Under the pieces are notes generated by a model. That model was not told the origin of the DNA, searched no databases, and saw nothing but the letters and a program-made list of their open reading frames with translations. Positions 11,725 through 25,060 of a stretch of DNA of 64,000 nt are shown one piece after another. This DNA comes from Diphasiastrum complanatum. Taxonomy: Eukaryota; Streptophyta; Lycopodiopsida; Lycopodiales; Lycopodiaceae. The position numbers and the translations under genes were made by a program. Positions within the stretch are counted from its first letter, which is position 1. The number at the start of each line of letters is the position of its first letter. Where the stretch lies: positions 24,977,147-25,041,146 of the forward strand of contig CM055092.1 of the NCBI GenBank assembly GCA_029204225.1, written 5' to 3'.

Positions 11725-13690
11725 TTGACTGTTTATGTGCCATTTTTGGTGATTTCGGAAGTTAGACTAAGTTGGGGTGACGACAAACGTCCTCTCCCTC
11801 GAGTTTTTGTCTTTTCCTTAGTCCCTATGGCAACTTCTTCATCAGAAGACCCTCGACAAAGCTCTTTAGATGATCATTTTACACATATTGATTCCCGCAT
11901 GGATCATCTTGAGAGTCATATTGATCATGTTCTTTCTAGCCTTGAGACTATCCTACCATGAGGGGATACCACCCCCCCAAACATTCTTCATCATCCTGGT
12001 AAAGCACCTTTATTTTCTATTTTGAGTACGCCTGCTCCTGCTCCATCTCCATCTTCAAGAGATGCTTCTGGTAGTACGTTTGGTCTCTCTTCATATAGTG
12101 CTAATCCTTATGGGTCTTCTTTCGAGTCTTCTGTACTACCACTTGGATTTCCCTCCGCACCACCAGGATTTCCTTCTCCTACTTTTTCAAGTACTCTCGA
12201 GCCTCATTTTGCTCATGATTTTCATGATCGCATCTAGCTTACTAATTATTCTGGTTCATCTAATGGGAATATCTTGGAAAATTGGTTCTCTAAGTTAGAG
12301 ACCTATTTTCTTATGTATCCCAAGACTGAAATCCAGAAAGTGCAGTTGGCTACGTTACATTTAATCGGTCACAAGCTTAGACTTGGTGGCGTGTCTATTA
12401 CTCTAAGTCTACTCATGAGGGATTACATATATGGCCTACTTTTCGTCATGATCTTCGTATAGCTATGATTGACCCACAATGGTTGGTTTGCCAATGTGAT
12501 TAGCTTCGTAGCCTTCGCCATACTAGTAATTTGACTGCTTATATTGATCAGTTTACTGAGCTTTCCTACCTTTTTACTGAGCTTCATCCTACACAGCTTA
12601 TTTCACATTTTATTGCTAGTCTTAGAGGCTCCTTATGATATGATGTTTTCTCTTTTCGACCTCCTACTCTCTCAGATGCTATCTCCTTGGACTACCCTGC
12701 AACATAAGTACCCTAAGTTATCCACTTCTTCTCATTTTTCTCGCTCTCTTTCCACTGCTTTTTCTACTTTGGCTTCTTCTACTACTGTTCCTCCTCGCCC
12801 TTGTACACCTTGTCTTGCCTTTGTTCGCTATTATCCAGCCATAGAGTTCACTGAGATTCAGCAAAAGCGCCTCCATTATCATTATAAGAATCTAGATCTT
12901 CTAGCCCATGATTGCCGACAGTCTCTTGGTTCTCCTACCACTGTTTTTTGCCATGAGGCTCTTACTCCTGATGATTCTGATGTTTATATCCAGATTCTTG
13001 ATACTCATGACCTAAATTCAGTTGATGAGCTGACTAACCCACTTCTTGATGATCTTGCTTCTGTCGCTTGCCATGCGCAATTTGCTTATGCTACTTGGGC
13101 TGGGCGTCCTGGTCCTCATTCTATTCGGTTATGTGTTCGCATTTTGGGACGAGAGTGTATTTCTTTGGTGGATATTGGCAGTACACACTGATTTATTAGC
13201 AGTTACATTTCCACCAGGATTCGTACTACACCTATTTCTACTACACAATCTCTCAGTGTCGAGGTTGCTAGCTCACATACTTTTATTAGCTCTTTGATGT
13301 TTCAAGGCCTGGACTATAGCATTGGTGACTTCTCTGGATAAGCAGATTTCTATATTATTCCTCTGGAGTGCTATGATATTATTCTTGGTGCAGATTGGTT
13401 TTCATCACTTGGTACTGTTGTTGTGGATTTTTCTCAGCAGACATTGTCTTTTACGCATGCTGATCGGCATCATTTACTTTCTGGTATTGATTCTCAGGGT
13501 GACTATTAGTTGGTTATTGGGAAGCAGTTTATGCGTAGCCTGCCAAAGGCTTAGGGTGCAGCTCTTTTTATCATTCAGAGTACATCAGTTGCTACTTCTC
13601 CTACTCCATCCATGGGTCCGCTTTCTCAAGTGATTTTTGACTTCTTGCATCGGTATTCTGTTGTCTTTTTAGAACCTACGTCTCTGCCAT
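11725..13690 (+). pseudogene. Ty3/gypsy gag-protease remnant
   Basis: Open pieces at 11,725-11,961, 12,022-12,237, 12,274-12,462 and 12,544-13,191 shift frame but read in gag order. MATSSSEDPRQ near 11,827 is the likely Gag start. A Ser/Pro-rich stretch follows, then ENWFSKLETYF, typical of the Gag core, then a degraded zinc-knuckle region (HYHYKNLDLLAHDC). The protease motif is LVDIGSTH, where the family has D-S-G, so the active site is damaged. A later frame reads YDIILGADWFSSLG, the usual end of the gypsy protease. The element stops at about 13,690 against a copia LTR, before any reverse transcriptase. Lineage within gypsy was not resolved. Confidence 0.8.
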
Positions 13691-13692
13691 GA

Positions 13693-14310
13693 GCGGAAGC
13701 TGATGAGTGGGCTTGGTGTAGGATCGGAAGCACCACAATTAGCAACAGAATGTTCAAAATGAATGATTCAGACAAATTCACAATGAAATGATATAGTAGT
13801 GGGACTGAAAATTTGCACTCTAATCAATATCAAACGATGAGTACAATGCTTGAAGTGATAACTTCACCTTCAGTCGTTGAGCGTGATAACGCTGGTTACA
13901 GAAACTCGAATAATCAGAAGTAGTTTTCTGATAAAGATCCTAGGATTGATATCCTACAAAAGATCTACAACTACCTTTTGTTGTAGTTATTACAACTGAC
14001 TCATTACAGTTAATGCATGTACAAAGTAGGCAAACTGTCAATACGAAGTCGTTGGGTCGGATTTTAGACCGATAGTATCAAAATTTACAAGTATCAAAAA
14101 ATGTACAATGACTCAAAAAATACAGACTCTACAAATATACATTGACTCAAAAAATATAGGATTTTTCAAGTCGATACAGTATCAAAGAATTCTAGAAAGT
14201 TCAATTATGAAATTTTTGATCTTTTGTTCAAAAAATCGAGCCGTCTGTTTTTGGTTTGTCAGGATGCTTATTAATGAATGGATTTGAGGCTGAGCATTGA
14301 ATTCCAAAAA
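13693..14310 (-). repeat. Copia family II LTR, inverted copy
   Basis: This is the reverse complement of the LTR at 14,366-14,982 with substitutions. Landmarks are 'gcggaagctgatgagtggg' at the left, 'gaagtgataacttcacc' inside and 'ggatttgaggctgagcattg' at the right. The outer 20 or so bases at the left end are missing where it meets the gypsy remnant. No coding sequence in its own orientation is attached. Confidence 0.85.
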
Positions 14311-14365
14311 ACATTTGGCCTCGTTGCTACCTGCACCAACCACATTCTTAAACCACACATGGTAC

Positions 14366-14982
14366 TGTTGGAATTCGATGCTCAACCTCAAATCCATTCA
14401 ATAATGAGCATCCTAAAAACTAGAAACAGAAGGCTCGAATTTTGAGCAGAGGATTGAAAATTTTAGCATTGAATTTTTTGGAATTTTTTAATACTGGATC
14501 TATTCAAAAAATCCTATATTTTTTGAGTAAGTATCTTTCGAGTCATTGTACATTTTTCAATACTTGCAAATTTTGATACTATCGGCAGTCTAAAATCCGA
14601 CCCAATGACTTCGCGTTGACAGTCTACCCACTTTGTACATGCATTAACTGTAATGAGGCGGTTGTAATAAATGCAATAAAAGGTGGTTGTAGATATTTTG
14701 TAGGATATCAATGCTAGAATCTTCATCAGAAAACCTTTTCTGATTATTCAAGTTTTTCTATAGCCAACGTTATCATGCTCAACCAGCTGAAGTTATCACT
14801 TCAAGCAATTGTACTCACTGTTTGATATTAATCAAAGTGCAATTCTCAGTCCCACTACTATATAGTTCTTTATGAATTTGTCTGAATTATTCAATTTGAA
14901 TGTTCCGCTACTAACTGTGGCATTTCCGATCCCACACCAAGCGCGCTCACCAGCTTCCGCACATTCCCACTTATTTCCAACA
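14366..14982 (+). repeat. 5' LTR of copia family II element A
   Basis: The LTR is 617 bp, from TGTTGGAA to TTCCAACA, a perfect 8-bp terminal inverted repeat. It is followed at once by a primer site. It lies 55 bp from an inverted copy on its left. The related LTR at 33,959-34,572 confirms the ends. Confidence 0.9.
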
Positions 14983-14994
14983 TGGAATCAGAGT
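14983..14994 (+). other. Primer-binding site of element A
   Basis: TGGAATCAGAGT directly abuts the LTR end. It differs by one internal base from the Met-tRNA-type site TGGTATCAGAG. Confidence 0.8.
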
Positions 14995-15124
14995 GGGTTG
15001 TTCCGTAATCTCCACTATGTCTGTAGATTATCAAGACTTGTTTCTATAAAGACGTTGTTCTAGCAAGCGCGCAGCCAACATTATTCTGAAATCGTTGTTC
15101 TACCAACAATCTCACTCATCCAGA

Positions 15125-17325
15125 ATGGATTCGTCTTCTAGTTCTTCTCTAATCGACAGACTCGATGGGAGTAACTACCATCTTTGGAATTTCAAAATGA
15201 AGGTCATACTACTAGCCAAGGAACTGTGGGACATTGTTGATGGCATAGAAGTTAAGCTTGAAGGTGATGCAGCCACTATGATCACCAAATGGAGACTGAA
15301 AGATGGGAAGGCTTTTGCCATGATCACTCTCATCATCAAAGACAGTCAAATTAGTCACATACGTGATGTTCAGACTGCTAAGGATGCATGGGACATCCTA
15401 GCAACTCTCTACGATATCAAGGACGTCGCCTCCAAACTCCATTTGAGGGGAAAATTCTTTACCCTGAGAATGTATGAAGCAGTAAGTGTTTTGAGCCATA
15501 TTAACACTTTCCAAAATCTTATGGAGCAGATGACTGCAACGTTATTATGACTCTATTATCAAGTCTTCCTGAGGCCTATGAGAATTGGGTCCTAGCAATT
15601 TCGATCCAGGAGAAGATCACCCTTTCAAGACTGATTTCATTACTTCAACAAGAGGAGCCCAGAAGATCTACAACTTCCTCAGGCACAATGTTTGGATCCT
15701 CAAGCTCTATACTCCAAATATTAAAAGTTCAGATCCAAAAGGAAGAGCAATATACAATCAGTACCGAATTTTGACTCAGGCTCGAATTTTGGCTCTAGGT
15801 CAAATTATGGCTAAGGATTGAATTCAAATTCTTCATCTTCCCAACCAAAGCAAAAACAATTTTGCACATACTACAAGAGAACTAGACATGAGATCAAGGA
15901 TTGCAGAAGTTTGAAATTCAACAATGAGAAGAAGTAGTTCCAACAACAAGCGAATTCTGCCTCAACCAGTTTTTTTGATGCAGCAACAAGTGGAAGATGA
16001 AGTAGCCTTCATGACCAAGGTCGGAGAACAACGAGATATCGATTCCTGGTATCTCGATTCTAGAGCAACTCAACACATGACTTACCATCAAGATTGGTTT
16101 AAAGATTATAAATCTTTCACCCACTCTTGAGTTGTGCAACTTGGAGAAAACTCATCACATTCAATTCAAAGTGAAGGAACAATTAGAATCGAATTTCAGA
16201 AAGGTGAAGTCAAGTTGTTGTCCCAACGTTCTCCAAGTTCCACAAATCTCAAAAAGTTTTAGCTTTCAGGAGAAGAAGTGACAATCTCTACAAACTCAGC
16301 CACTGTTATTCTTCCAACAGTCAAGCTCTTCACACCTCAACTTCCAAATCATCTGATATGCTTTGGCATTTCAGATTAGGCCATTTGAACTTCAATAGTA
16401 TTCAACAAACATCGACTCAAAAACAAGTACAAGATTTGCCTTCTATCATCAAGCCAACTTCTCCATGTAAAAGCTGTATAATCAGCAAGCATGCTAGAAC
16501 TCCGTTCATTTCTGACTCAGTTCATATGTCCAAAGGCCTGCTGGATCCTATACATAGCGACATATGTGGCCCAATGCAGACTGCTTTCAAAGGGGGAGCT
16601 CTATACCTCCTAACCTTCATCGATGACTTCTCTCAAAGAACTGCAACCTATTTTCTAAAGAACAAATAAGAGCATTCAAGTTCTTCATGTAGTTCAAGGC
16701 GTTATCAGAAAATCAGACCCAGAGGAAGATCAAATCTCAACGCACAAATGGAATGGGATAATTTATCTCCACCAAATTTAAGGAGTTCTGCAAGGCCAAC
16801 AGAATACATCAACAATTCACAACGAGCTACTCACCGCAGTCCAATGGTGTAACTGAACGGAAGAATCAAACACTGATCGAAAGTGCCAAGAGCATGTTGG
16901 CTCATGCCTCTCTTCCGAAATTGTTTTGGCCAAAAGCTGTTGCTACAGCCGCCTATCTACAAAATCGATCAATCACCAAAGCCCTGAATGGCAAAACACC
17001 TTATGAGGTGTGGACATAATCGAAACCATCACTCAAGAATAGTAGAGTGTTTGGTTGCCTTATTTATGCTCAGGTTCCCGAAGATCTCAGGAAGAAGCTA
17101 GATGACAAAAGCACAAAATCAATTTTTGTTATAATTTGGAAACAAAAAAATCATTCACAAGCAGAGATGTCATTTTTGTGGAAGATTGATTTATCAACCA
17201 CAAGGGGGAAGCTCAAGAAATTTTCGATCCAAATATCAAAAAAGGCTTTAGGATTGAAAATCAGAAAATCGACACAAACTCAGAATTCACTGGTTGATCA
17301 AATGGTTATTTGGATGCAAAACTAG
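15125..17325 (+). pseudogene. Copia family II element A: broken gag-protease-integrase
   Basis: The Gag start is the ATG at 15,125 (MDSSSSSSLIDRLDGSNYHLW). A frameshift at about 15,545 moves Gag to another frame (LLSSLPEAYENWV). A zinc knuckle is poorly preserved near 15,850. The protease site reads LDSRATQHM, with the active-site Gly changed to Arg. Integrase follows with the zinc-binding His/Cys region (WHFRLGHLNF, CKSCIISKHAR) and the first Asp in HSDICGP, but DNGGEY has become TNGMG plus a stop. The third catalytic region is NGVTERKNQTL. Sequence similarity ends near 17,325 after the integrase C-terminus. Reverse transcriptase, RNase H and the 3' LTR are absent. Confidence 0.9.
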
Positions 17326-17339
17326 TCAATGTCTTGAAA

Positions 17340-18925
17340 CAAAGCCTCTTCCACATGAAGAGCAATGGTAGACATTTATGTGTAATCCCATTCTCAAAGA
17401 ATATGCAATTCAAAATTTAACATGCACCAAGTACAATCACACTTTGCTAATGTCTAACTTTCAGGCTTTGAATTATAATATTATAATAAGACATTGTGGG
17501 TGGAATCCATGGGAGAAAGCTTTGGTGCAAAGTATGTGTTCTACATTTATGCACTTTCATAGACCAAATCAAGATGCTAATGACATCTTTCCAGAATTAT
17601 CCAAAAACTCAACAAAACTTTGATTTCAAATACGAGCTACAATTATCTAATAAGAATTTTGATATGACTAGCAAGCAAAACTGTGAAGAAAAAATGAACT
17701 AACAACTTTCAATCTAATTACAAGGCCTGCAATTTCCTCACTTTGTCATTGAATAGCCATTCATAATTACTTAAGATCTCCGTTGAGTATCCTAATGGAG
17801 ATTTTATTGTATGAAGTTAATGAGGACATGACATTACTCAGTAAGCACAAAATATAAAAATGCCCAATAAACAACCAACCTTGGACATTTTTGGAATTTC
17901 CAAACTAGCACGATCATAGACATAAAATTTTGAGTAGCAAATCTTGAGTCAGTAGTGTATATTGATATATTAAGCATGTAACTACATTAGTACTAAATCA
18001 CATATCCTATAGTTTGAGAGGCAAGGTCATATCATGTTTTCTCCATTGTTTCAAACACCAAAAACTGTCAAGGTCAAGCTACCTCTATGAAGATGCATTC
18101 TTGACCATTGTGACAATGGTTGACATTCTAGATACCCTTAAGTTTAGCCTTGAGTTTGCAAGGTAAAGCTAGAAATAGTGGCAAAAATACTTAAAAGATA
18201 TGTGCAAAACAAATGGGCCTGCATCTTTATTTAAATAAACTCCAAATCCTGAGTACCTACAATGTTGGTCAATTAGGCCAAGAAGTTATGAAGTTTAGTG
18301 CTACTAATGATGAATATATATCAATTTTGTTAATTATTATAATTAAAGTAGAAAAAATACTTCTTCCTTGGTGGATTCTCAAGCATACTAGTGAGGTTGT
18401 GATAGGAATGGAAAAAAAAGAGCTACGTACAAAAAAGCAACCACATTTTTTATGTCCACATTTTCCCTAGCCTTGCAGCAGCCATATGCACACCATAAAC
18501 AATAATCTTAGTAGAAAGTGCATGATCTCAAGCAGTGCCAGCTAGTGTCAACCGCCTGCAATTGGTCTGTTAACCAACTAATTATACTTTCATTTAGGGC
18601 ATTAAGAACAAACTCTCATGTTGTGTAACCATGTTTCATTTAGTAGGTTACCAGGGACCATCTTATGATGTCCCTTACAAAAAAATTATTGGTGGAAGTT
18701 TGAGTGCCGAGAAAATTTAAAGTACAAGTGCAAGACTCCATATTAAACTAGTGCTTTTTACCTCTGAAGGCATATGGTAGGAACAAAGGAGAACTTAAGG
18801 GCATGGGATGATGTCAAAAAAATCACCGAAAAGAATATTCATAAAAATCTTTTCAATACCTATTTTATGAGCTCAGCAAAATTAGTATTTCAAAATCACA
18901 ACATAGAGTATATCAGCGATTTTCA
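17340..18925. other. Non-coding stretch after element A
   Basis: The sequence is AT-rich. A few open frames of 60-85 codons show no domain or family that I know. No LTR end matching element A was found, so its 3' end was lost by deletion or rearrangement. Confidence 0.5.
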
Positions 18926-18929
18926 TCCA

Positions 18930-19420
<491 letters not shown>

Positions 19421-20677
19421 CGAAGCTTCTTTTTCAAACTATAGAACAAAATCACCCACGAAACACTCCAGCATGTATAGCTAAATGGACTTGACTCATA
19501 TACCAGAACCTTGGAGTTGGCACAATCGCTGCACCTAAAAAAATTAGAACCAAGACACTACCAAATACTATATTTAGTCAGACACAATTGGTTTCTTTGT
19601 ACCAATTTTTTTTTAAATATGTTAATTTCTTGTTACTTGATAGTCATCATCCAACTTCTACAGTAGCAATAAAAAATCAAGTTGCTATGAAGCCTACAAC
19701 AATCAATTGAGAAACCATCAAATTTTGCCCTTCATCTTTTGTGTGATCTCCCTCCAGCTCGCCAAAATCAATCTACACATTACAAGAAAAAATCAAATGT
19801 TTTACAACAAACAACAATCAACATCACACTACAATAACGGTTACAAATAGGGAAGTGAAAGGATGTTATTGGAGTGTTGTCTTTGAAGTTCTCCAAGAAC
19901 GTTGTGTAAACAGTCTCATCATTCCTCACACAAATACAATGGCAGTTCATTGTAGCAGCAACTCTAGGAAAACTACTAGTATCCGCAAGAAGGTCAATGG
20001 CCACATCCTCCTGCTCTGTCAGCATCTCCAACATAAACTTGCACGAGCAATGTTGGAAAGAGGGAGGTGAAGCGAGTTCGTTCGTCAATCGAAGACTGTG
20101 GACGACTTATCGAGCACAGTGTGAAAGGTTTGAGATCCATTAAGTTCCAAACCTACAAAATGATCTTGGGTTAGAAAGGCAAGCAATTCACTAATCTAGT
20201 CAATGTAGAAAAATCAACATCTGCACTAAGAACGAGATGCAAACTCTAATAGATATTGATCAAACATGAACCAAAACATAAAAAGAAGTTGTTGTCTGTA
20301 CAATACCAGTACGCTATTGTATTTCACATGTGTGGATCTGAAAATAGCAATTAATGAACATTCTATAGATAGAATTGCAAGATATCACAAGTATAGTGCA
20401 CCAATGGATAATAGAACCCAAGAGAACCACGTATACACATGAATGCGATAAGAGAGAGAGAGAGTGATCCCTCTTCCCATGAGTTACATCCTTTAATAGC
20501 AAGTCCAAAATCTAAATTGCCACTTGGTTTCCCGCCATAATAAAAATCCTACTATTTTTTGAACTAGATTTAATGTATCCAACTTTCAAATTTGAATCTA
20601 CTAAAACTCAACTTCTACATTTTTCCACACTTTTAAAAAGTGTTTATTCAAATGCTTTTAGACTAATATAAATTTGA
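19421..20677. other. Non-coding stretch with one unassigned open frame
   Basis: A minus-strand frame at 19,780-20,088 (102 codons) contains Cys-rich pieces (FQHCSCKFML, MNCHCICVRN) and could be a degraded exon, but I recognise no family. The rest is AT-rich and featureless apart from a short AG run near 20,452. Confidence 0.4.
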
Positions 20678-22085
20678 ACTTTCTCCTCAAGATCACCATT
20701 CAAAAATGCATTGGTAATGTCCAATTTCCATAGATCCCATCCATAAAGAATAGCAAGAGATATAAACCCGAATACTCACCATCTTTGTCACGGGTGCAAA
20801 GGTTTTATCATAGTCAATACCATGTTCTTCAGCATATCCTTTTGCCACCAACCTTGCCTTGTACTTGTTGATAGATCCATCTTGGTGTGTTTTCTCCTTG
20901 AAGATCCATTTGCATCCAATAGCTTTCTTGTCCTTATGTAACTCCACCAATTTTCATGTTCCATTCTTCATAAGAGCTTGATACTCAAGATCCATTTCCT
21001 AGATCCACTCCTCTTTGATCCTTGCTTCATCTACACATGTAGGTTCATCAAAAGAGGTTAGGGAAACAACATAATTTTCAGAAACTACTTGCTTACTCTT
21101 TTAATCATAAGTGATCCTTGAAGGTATTTGTCTTTCCCTTGATGTTCTCCTTGGCTTTTGACTTGATGATGGTTCTTCATCATCACCATCCAAAGTATGA
21201 TCATTTACATCAACATCAAGAATGTTAGATCCATCCACATCACTGTCAATAGTACTTGAAGATACTTTTGAAATGTTCCCTTCATAAAAATTGACATCTC
21301 TACCAACAATCACTTTGTAAGTAGATGGAATGTAAACTTTGTACGCTTTACTCACCTCACTATATCCAACAAAAATACATTTTCTTGAAAATGAATCCTC
21401 CTTGGTCCTATCATCAAGAGTAATGTGACATAGCATGAGCATCCAGAAGTTATAAGAAAGTTGACACTCGGCCTCCTCTTGAATAGCATCTCAAAAGGTG
21501 TCCTTCCATCCAACATAGCACTTGGCCACCTATTGCACAAGAAATTAGCACACAACAAAGCTTGATTCCAAAATGGCTTATCAAGTTTAGCACTTAACTT
21601 CATGGCTTTGCCACTTTCACATAAAGTCCTATTCTTCCTTTCAGCCACTCCATTTTGTTGTGGGGTCATTAGTGTTGTATACTCCCTCTAGATCCCATGC
21701 TCATCATCACAAAATGCCTTGAACTTAGTAGATATGTACTCTCCATTTTCACTTAAGCACTTGATCCTTGTAGAAAATTCATTCTCCCTTGCATTCTTGA
21801 ACTTAACAAAGACATCATACACTTCATCTTTGCTCTTTAGTAGATAGATCCAACAAAATCTACTAAAATCATTAATGAAAGTTACATACATCTTATCTCC
21901 ACTATTGCTAATTGTAGTAATTCCATGAATATTCGAATGTACAACTTGAAAAGGCTTTGTAGATCTAGATGTAGATCTAGTATGGGTTGTCTATGTGACT
22001 TTGACAAAGCACAAGACTCACAAACATGATTGATGCTACTTAAGGAACATGGAAGACCAATCACAACTTGCTTTCTAGCTATTAG
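20678..22085 (-). pseudogene. Decayed relative of copia family I: integrase to RT start
   Basis: Minus-strand pieces reproduce the intact family I polyprotein at perhaps 70% identity with frameshifts. At 22,064-21,882 lies the zinc-binding end of integrase (CESCALSKSHRQP). At 21,891-21,688 is YVTFINDFSRFCWIYLLKSK with the catalytic-region SENGEY. At 21,669-21,352 is TPQQNGVAERKNRTLCES. At 21,442-21,101 is ITLDDRTKED followed by FVGYSEVSKAYKVY. At 20,950-20,693 is the RT start (CKWIFKEKTHQDGSINKYK). Gag, protease, most of RT, RNase H and both LTRs are missing. It is much older than the copies at 45.2 and 59.0 kb. Confidence 0.92.
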
Positions 22086-22660
22086 GGTATGGCCTTTAAG
22101 GAAGGTAGGGTAAAGTATCGGTTTGGTGTTTTAGGTCTGTGCTAGATGCTAGTGAAAAAATAAAGCCAGATGATGCCTTAGTGTGAAACACACTGCCTTA
22201 TCACGAGCTGTGATGGTGAAACAAGATTCGTAGACTGAGGGATTCATCCATAAAAATGGTTGTTTCACGATGAGCTTACACAACATCTAATTTGTCAAAA
22301 CTAGGAGACAACCTACTGATTTACCTACTCAAATGCTAGGATTTGGAATTTTGTCCAACGATTAGGCTGCAGAAATTCACAACACTATATGATTGTAAAG
22401 AAAAACACAATTTGGGCATCTTGCTGTAGCCAAGGAAGACACTGGTTCTTGAAATAATTTGTAATAGAGGCTGAATCTTGCCAAAAATAGATCAAGAAGA
22501 TCATCTTTGGAACAAGAGCGTCGGCGCTCCTACTCTAGAGGCTATGAAAATGGGAAAAAGGTGAAGAGAAGACCATTTCAATATCACCTCTGGAGCCTGA
22601 TCCAGAGGGGATGACTAGGTAAAAAATATGAACATACCTGAAAAAGGATCCAACATTTGA
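22086..22660. other. Unrecognised stretch
   Basis: No coding family or repeat with a second copy in the window was recognised. It follows the broken end of the copia relative and may be rearranged element sequence. Confidence 0.4.
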
Positions 22661-22664
22661 CGCA

Positions 22665-22860
22665 TCCACCTTCACGATATCTCCTTGTCTAGCTCCATAA
22701 TAGCTCGTTGTCCCCATCTCAAAATGTTTGATGCATCCAGCTCCACGATAGCTCGTTGTCCATCCCAACACCTTCACTCCAACCAGAAGCCAAAAGCCAA
22801 AACCTTCACTCCAACCAGAAGCCAAAAGCCAGTCTTCACTCCAAAAGCCAAAAACCAACA
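22665..22860. repeat. Short degenerate tandem repeats
   Basis: A ~70-bp unit with 'tttgacgcatcca', 'ctccacgatagctcgttgtcc' and related forms occurs about twice between 22,655 and 22,760. A 31-bp unit, 'ccttcactccaaccagaagc' plus 'caaaagccaaaa', follows at about 22,771 and 22,802, with a shortened third copy. The minus-strand reading gives repetitive Trp/Gly/Phe-rich peptides, which I take to be non-genic. Confidence 0.7.
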
Positions 22861-22899
22861 AAAGGCCCATCTACACTCCAACTTAAAAAAAAAACCCTA

Positions 22900-25055
22900 A
22901 TACCAAAACTTTATAAACAAGTGCATTGTGGAAGCCACGGGGCCCTGCCTTTGCAACATGCAATAAACTGTACGTTGTTAAAGTTTTTTTTAATGGCTTT
23001 TTTTCATTCACTCATGTAATATATTGGTGAATGATCTGATCAATAAGCGACCAATAAGCATATGTAGTTCCAGATAATTTTTTTGGAGTTTTTACATACA
23101 TGATCCAATTGTGTGCCATACATAGTTGTTACTTGTTGAAAGGATCTCGAAAAAGTTTGCAATCTTTTTTGCAAGTCGTAAAACTTACAAACATAGATCT
23201 ACAGACCATTGACTCCAAACATCAAACAACATGGATAGGAATGAATTGGGCTGCAAATTGCCCTATAACCAACGATTAATGGCCAAGCAAAATCAGCCTC
23301 TGTTAGCAGCAATCAATAGGCCTCAAATACAATGTCCTTTTGGATGTAAACAAAAAATTTTGTGGGGAGGTATGTGAATAGCGATCTGCAAGCATATATA
23401 AATATATACAAATGCTTGCTTTTTATCAGTGAATTTTAGATCATGAAGTACCTTTTCAGAGCAGAGAACCATAGGGCAAATAGATGCCTTAAAATTCAGC
23501 AACTAATAGGAAAGAGAATATTATCCCACGACCCAACGATGGATAGGTAGAAAATCAATCCCCCTATACACAATCGACAAGCACTTATTCACCTCCCAAG
23601 GCAGTGACTATGGGACACCTTTTTAAGGACTGTTGTAAGAAGGATTCTTCTGAGCCTTGAAAGAATAGACAACCATCTCTTTTCTAACGATCTACTAGTG
23701 TATTCTTGATATCGAGCTATGACCAGCGATTGTTGGGCTACTAATTCACAAGTGCCTGAACCAGTTAATAGCCTCTGTTTGGCTGTAAAGCCTGTGATTG
23801 GTAACAAAGATAATTTATGGGTTTTTTGACCCACAATGAACAACTTTTAAGAAGCAATATCTGAACCATGACAACGATGGACAAGCAAGTTTAACCTTGC
23901 AAACCTACGATTGACATGCAGGAATATAGCTAGCAGTCCAACAATTGACAAGAATCTAGACTCTAGAAATGTCTTAACAGATCACTTCACATATGTGGCT
24001 TGATAGAGTATTAACTCTATCCACAGACCTGCAATTTTAAAACAAGTAAATCCCATTCCAACAGTGACCAACAAGGTTCTGAAATGTGGTCGTTAAAAGC
24101 ATTGTTAATAGAGTAAAGTTGCTAACAACAGGTCATTGACTACCTCCTGAGTCCTTTGTCATTGAACGACAGGCTAACAAGTGGGCTCCTTAACTATGAT
24201 GGACAGAGCTCACAAATCTGCTGACCTGCACAGGAATCATTGGCATCAGGCTTGCTGCTTAGGAAATCGACAACTAGATGGGCTACAGGCGCCCAACCAA
24301 TTCTTAAACACAAACACAAACACAATAGGGACTAGGGATAGCCAGGCTAGAAAACCTATCCACAAGGTTGGAAGAATTGCTAACAGGTAGAGTCTGTCTG
24401 CAGACGATAGTGGAGAAGGCTATCTGTACTGCAATGATCCTCAGAAAACAATGTGCTCTATCAATCTTGCCTGTAAAATGTGATGCCTTTCTTCAATCTG
24501 CAACTCTCAAGAGTTATCTAGAGTCTACATGGATGACAAAATCATGGACGGTTGACTGGCTTAAAAACTACACTTCCAACAATTATTGTTTGAACAAGCA
24601 AGGAATTATTATATGAACAAGCGAACCGCGTGAACACATGTTTAATAAAAATGAGACTAGTTCTAGTCTCTCTTTTTTTCTAGTCCCTCTAAAAACATTA
24701 AAGAGAGATAGTTTAATACTATTTTGCAATTTACAAATGCATTCAAAGATGGTGCATTATTATCTATATTTGTGTGGTACTATATTTTTGAGTAATTTTT
24801 TTTTTATGAAAAACCTCATTTTCTTGTATTGCTTTTTCTAGTATTGGATGTAATTTATGTTTTTTTTTTACAACACTTATCGTTAAAAAATAAAATCAAA
24901 AATTTTATAACAAATCACAGTCCATGCAAATTGGTATTCAAATGTTTGTTTTAGAGATAGCTTCCGACATATTCAAGTTTAACAACATTATAGAACAAAA
25001 TTCTGATATCTAAAGAGCGAATAGTTTATTTGATTGTATTTTTTTTTCATGGAAA
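22900..25055. other. Long stretch without a recognised gene
   Basis: Short frames on both strands lack recognisable domains. From about 24,640 the sequence becomes very AT-rich with T-runs. No LTR ends or repeats with other window copies were established. Confidence 0.45.
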
Positions 25056-25060
25056 ATCGA

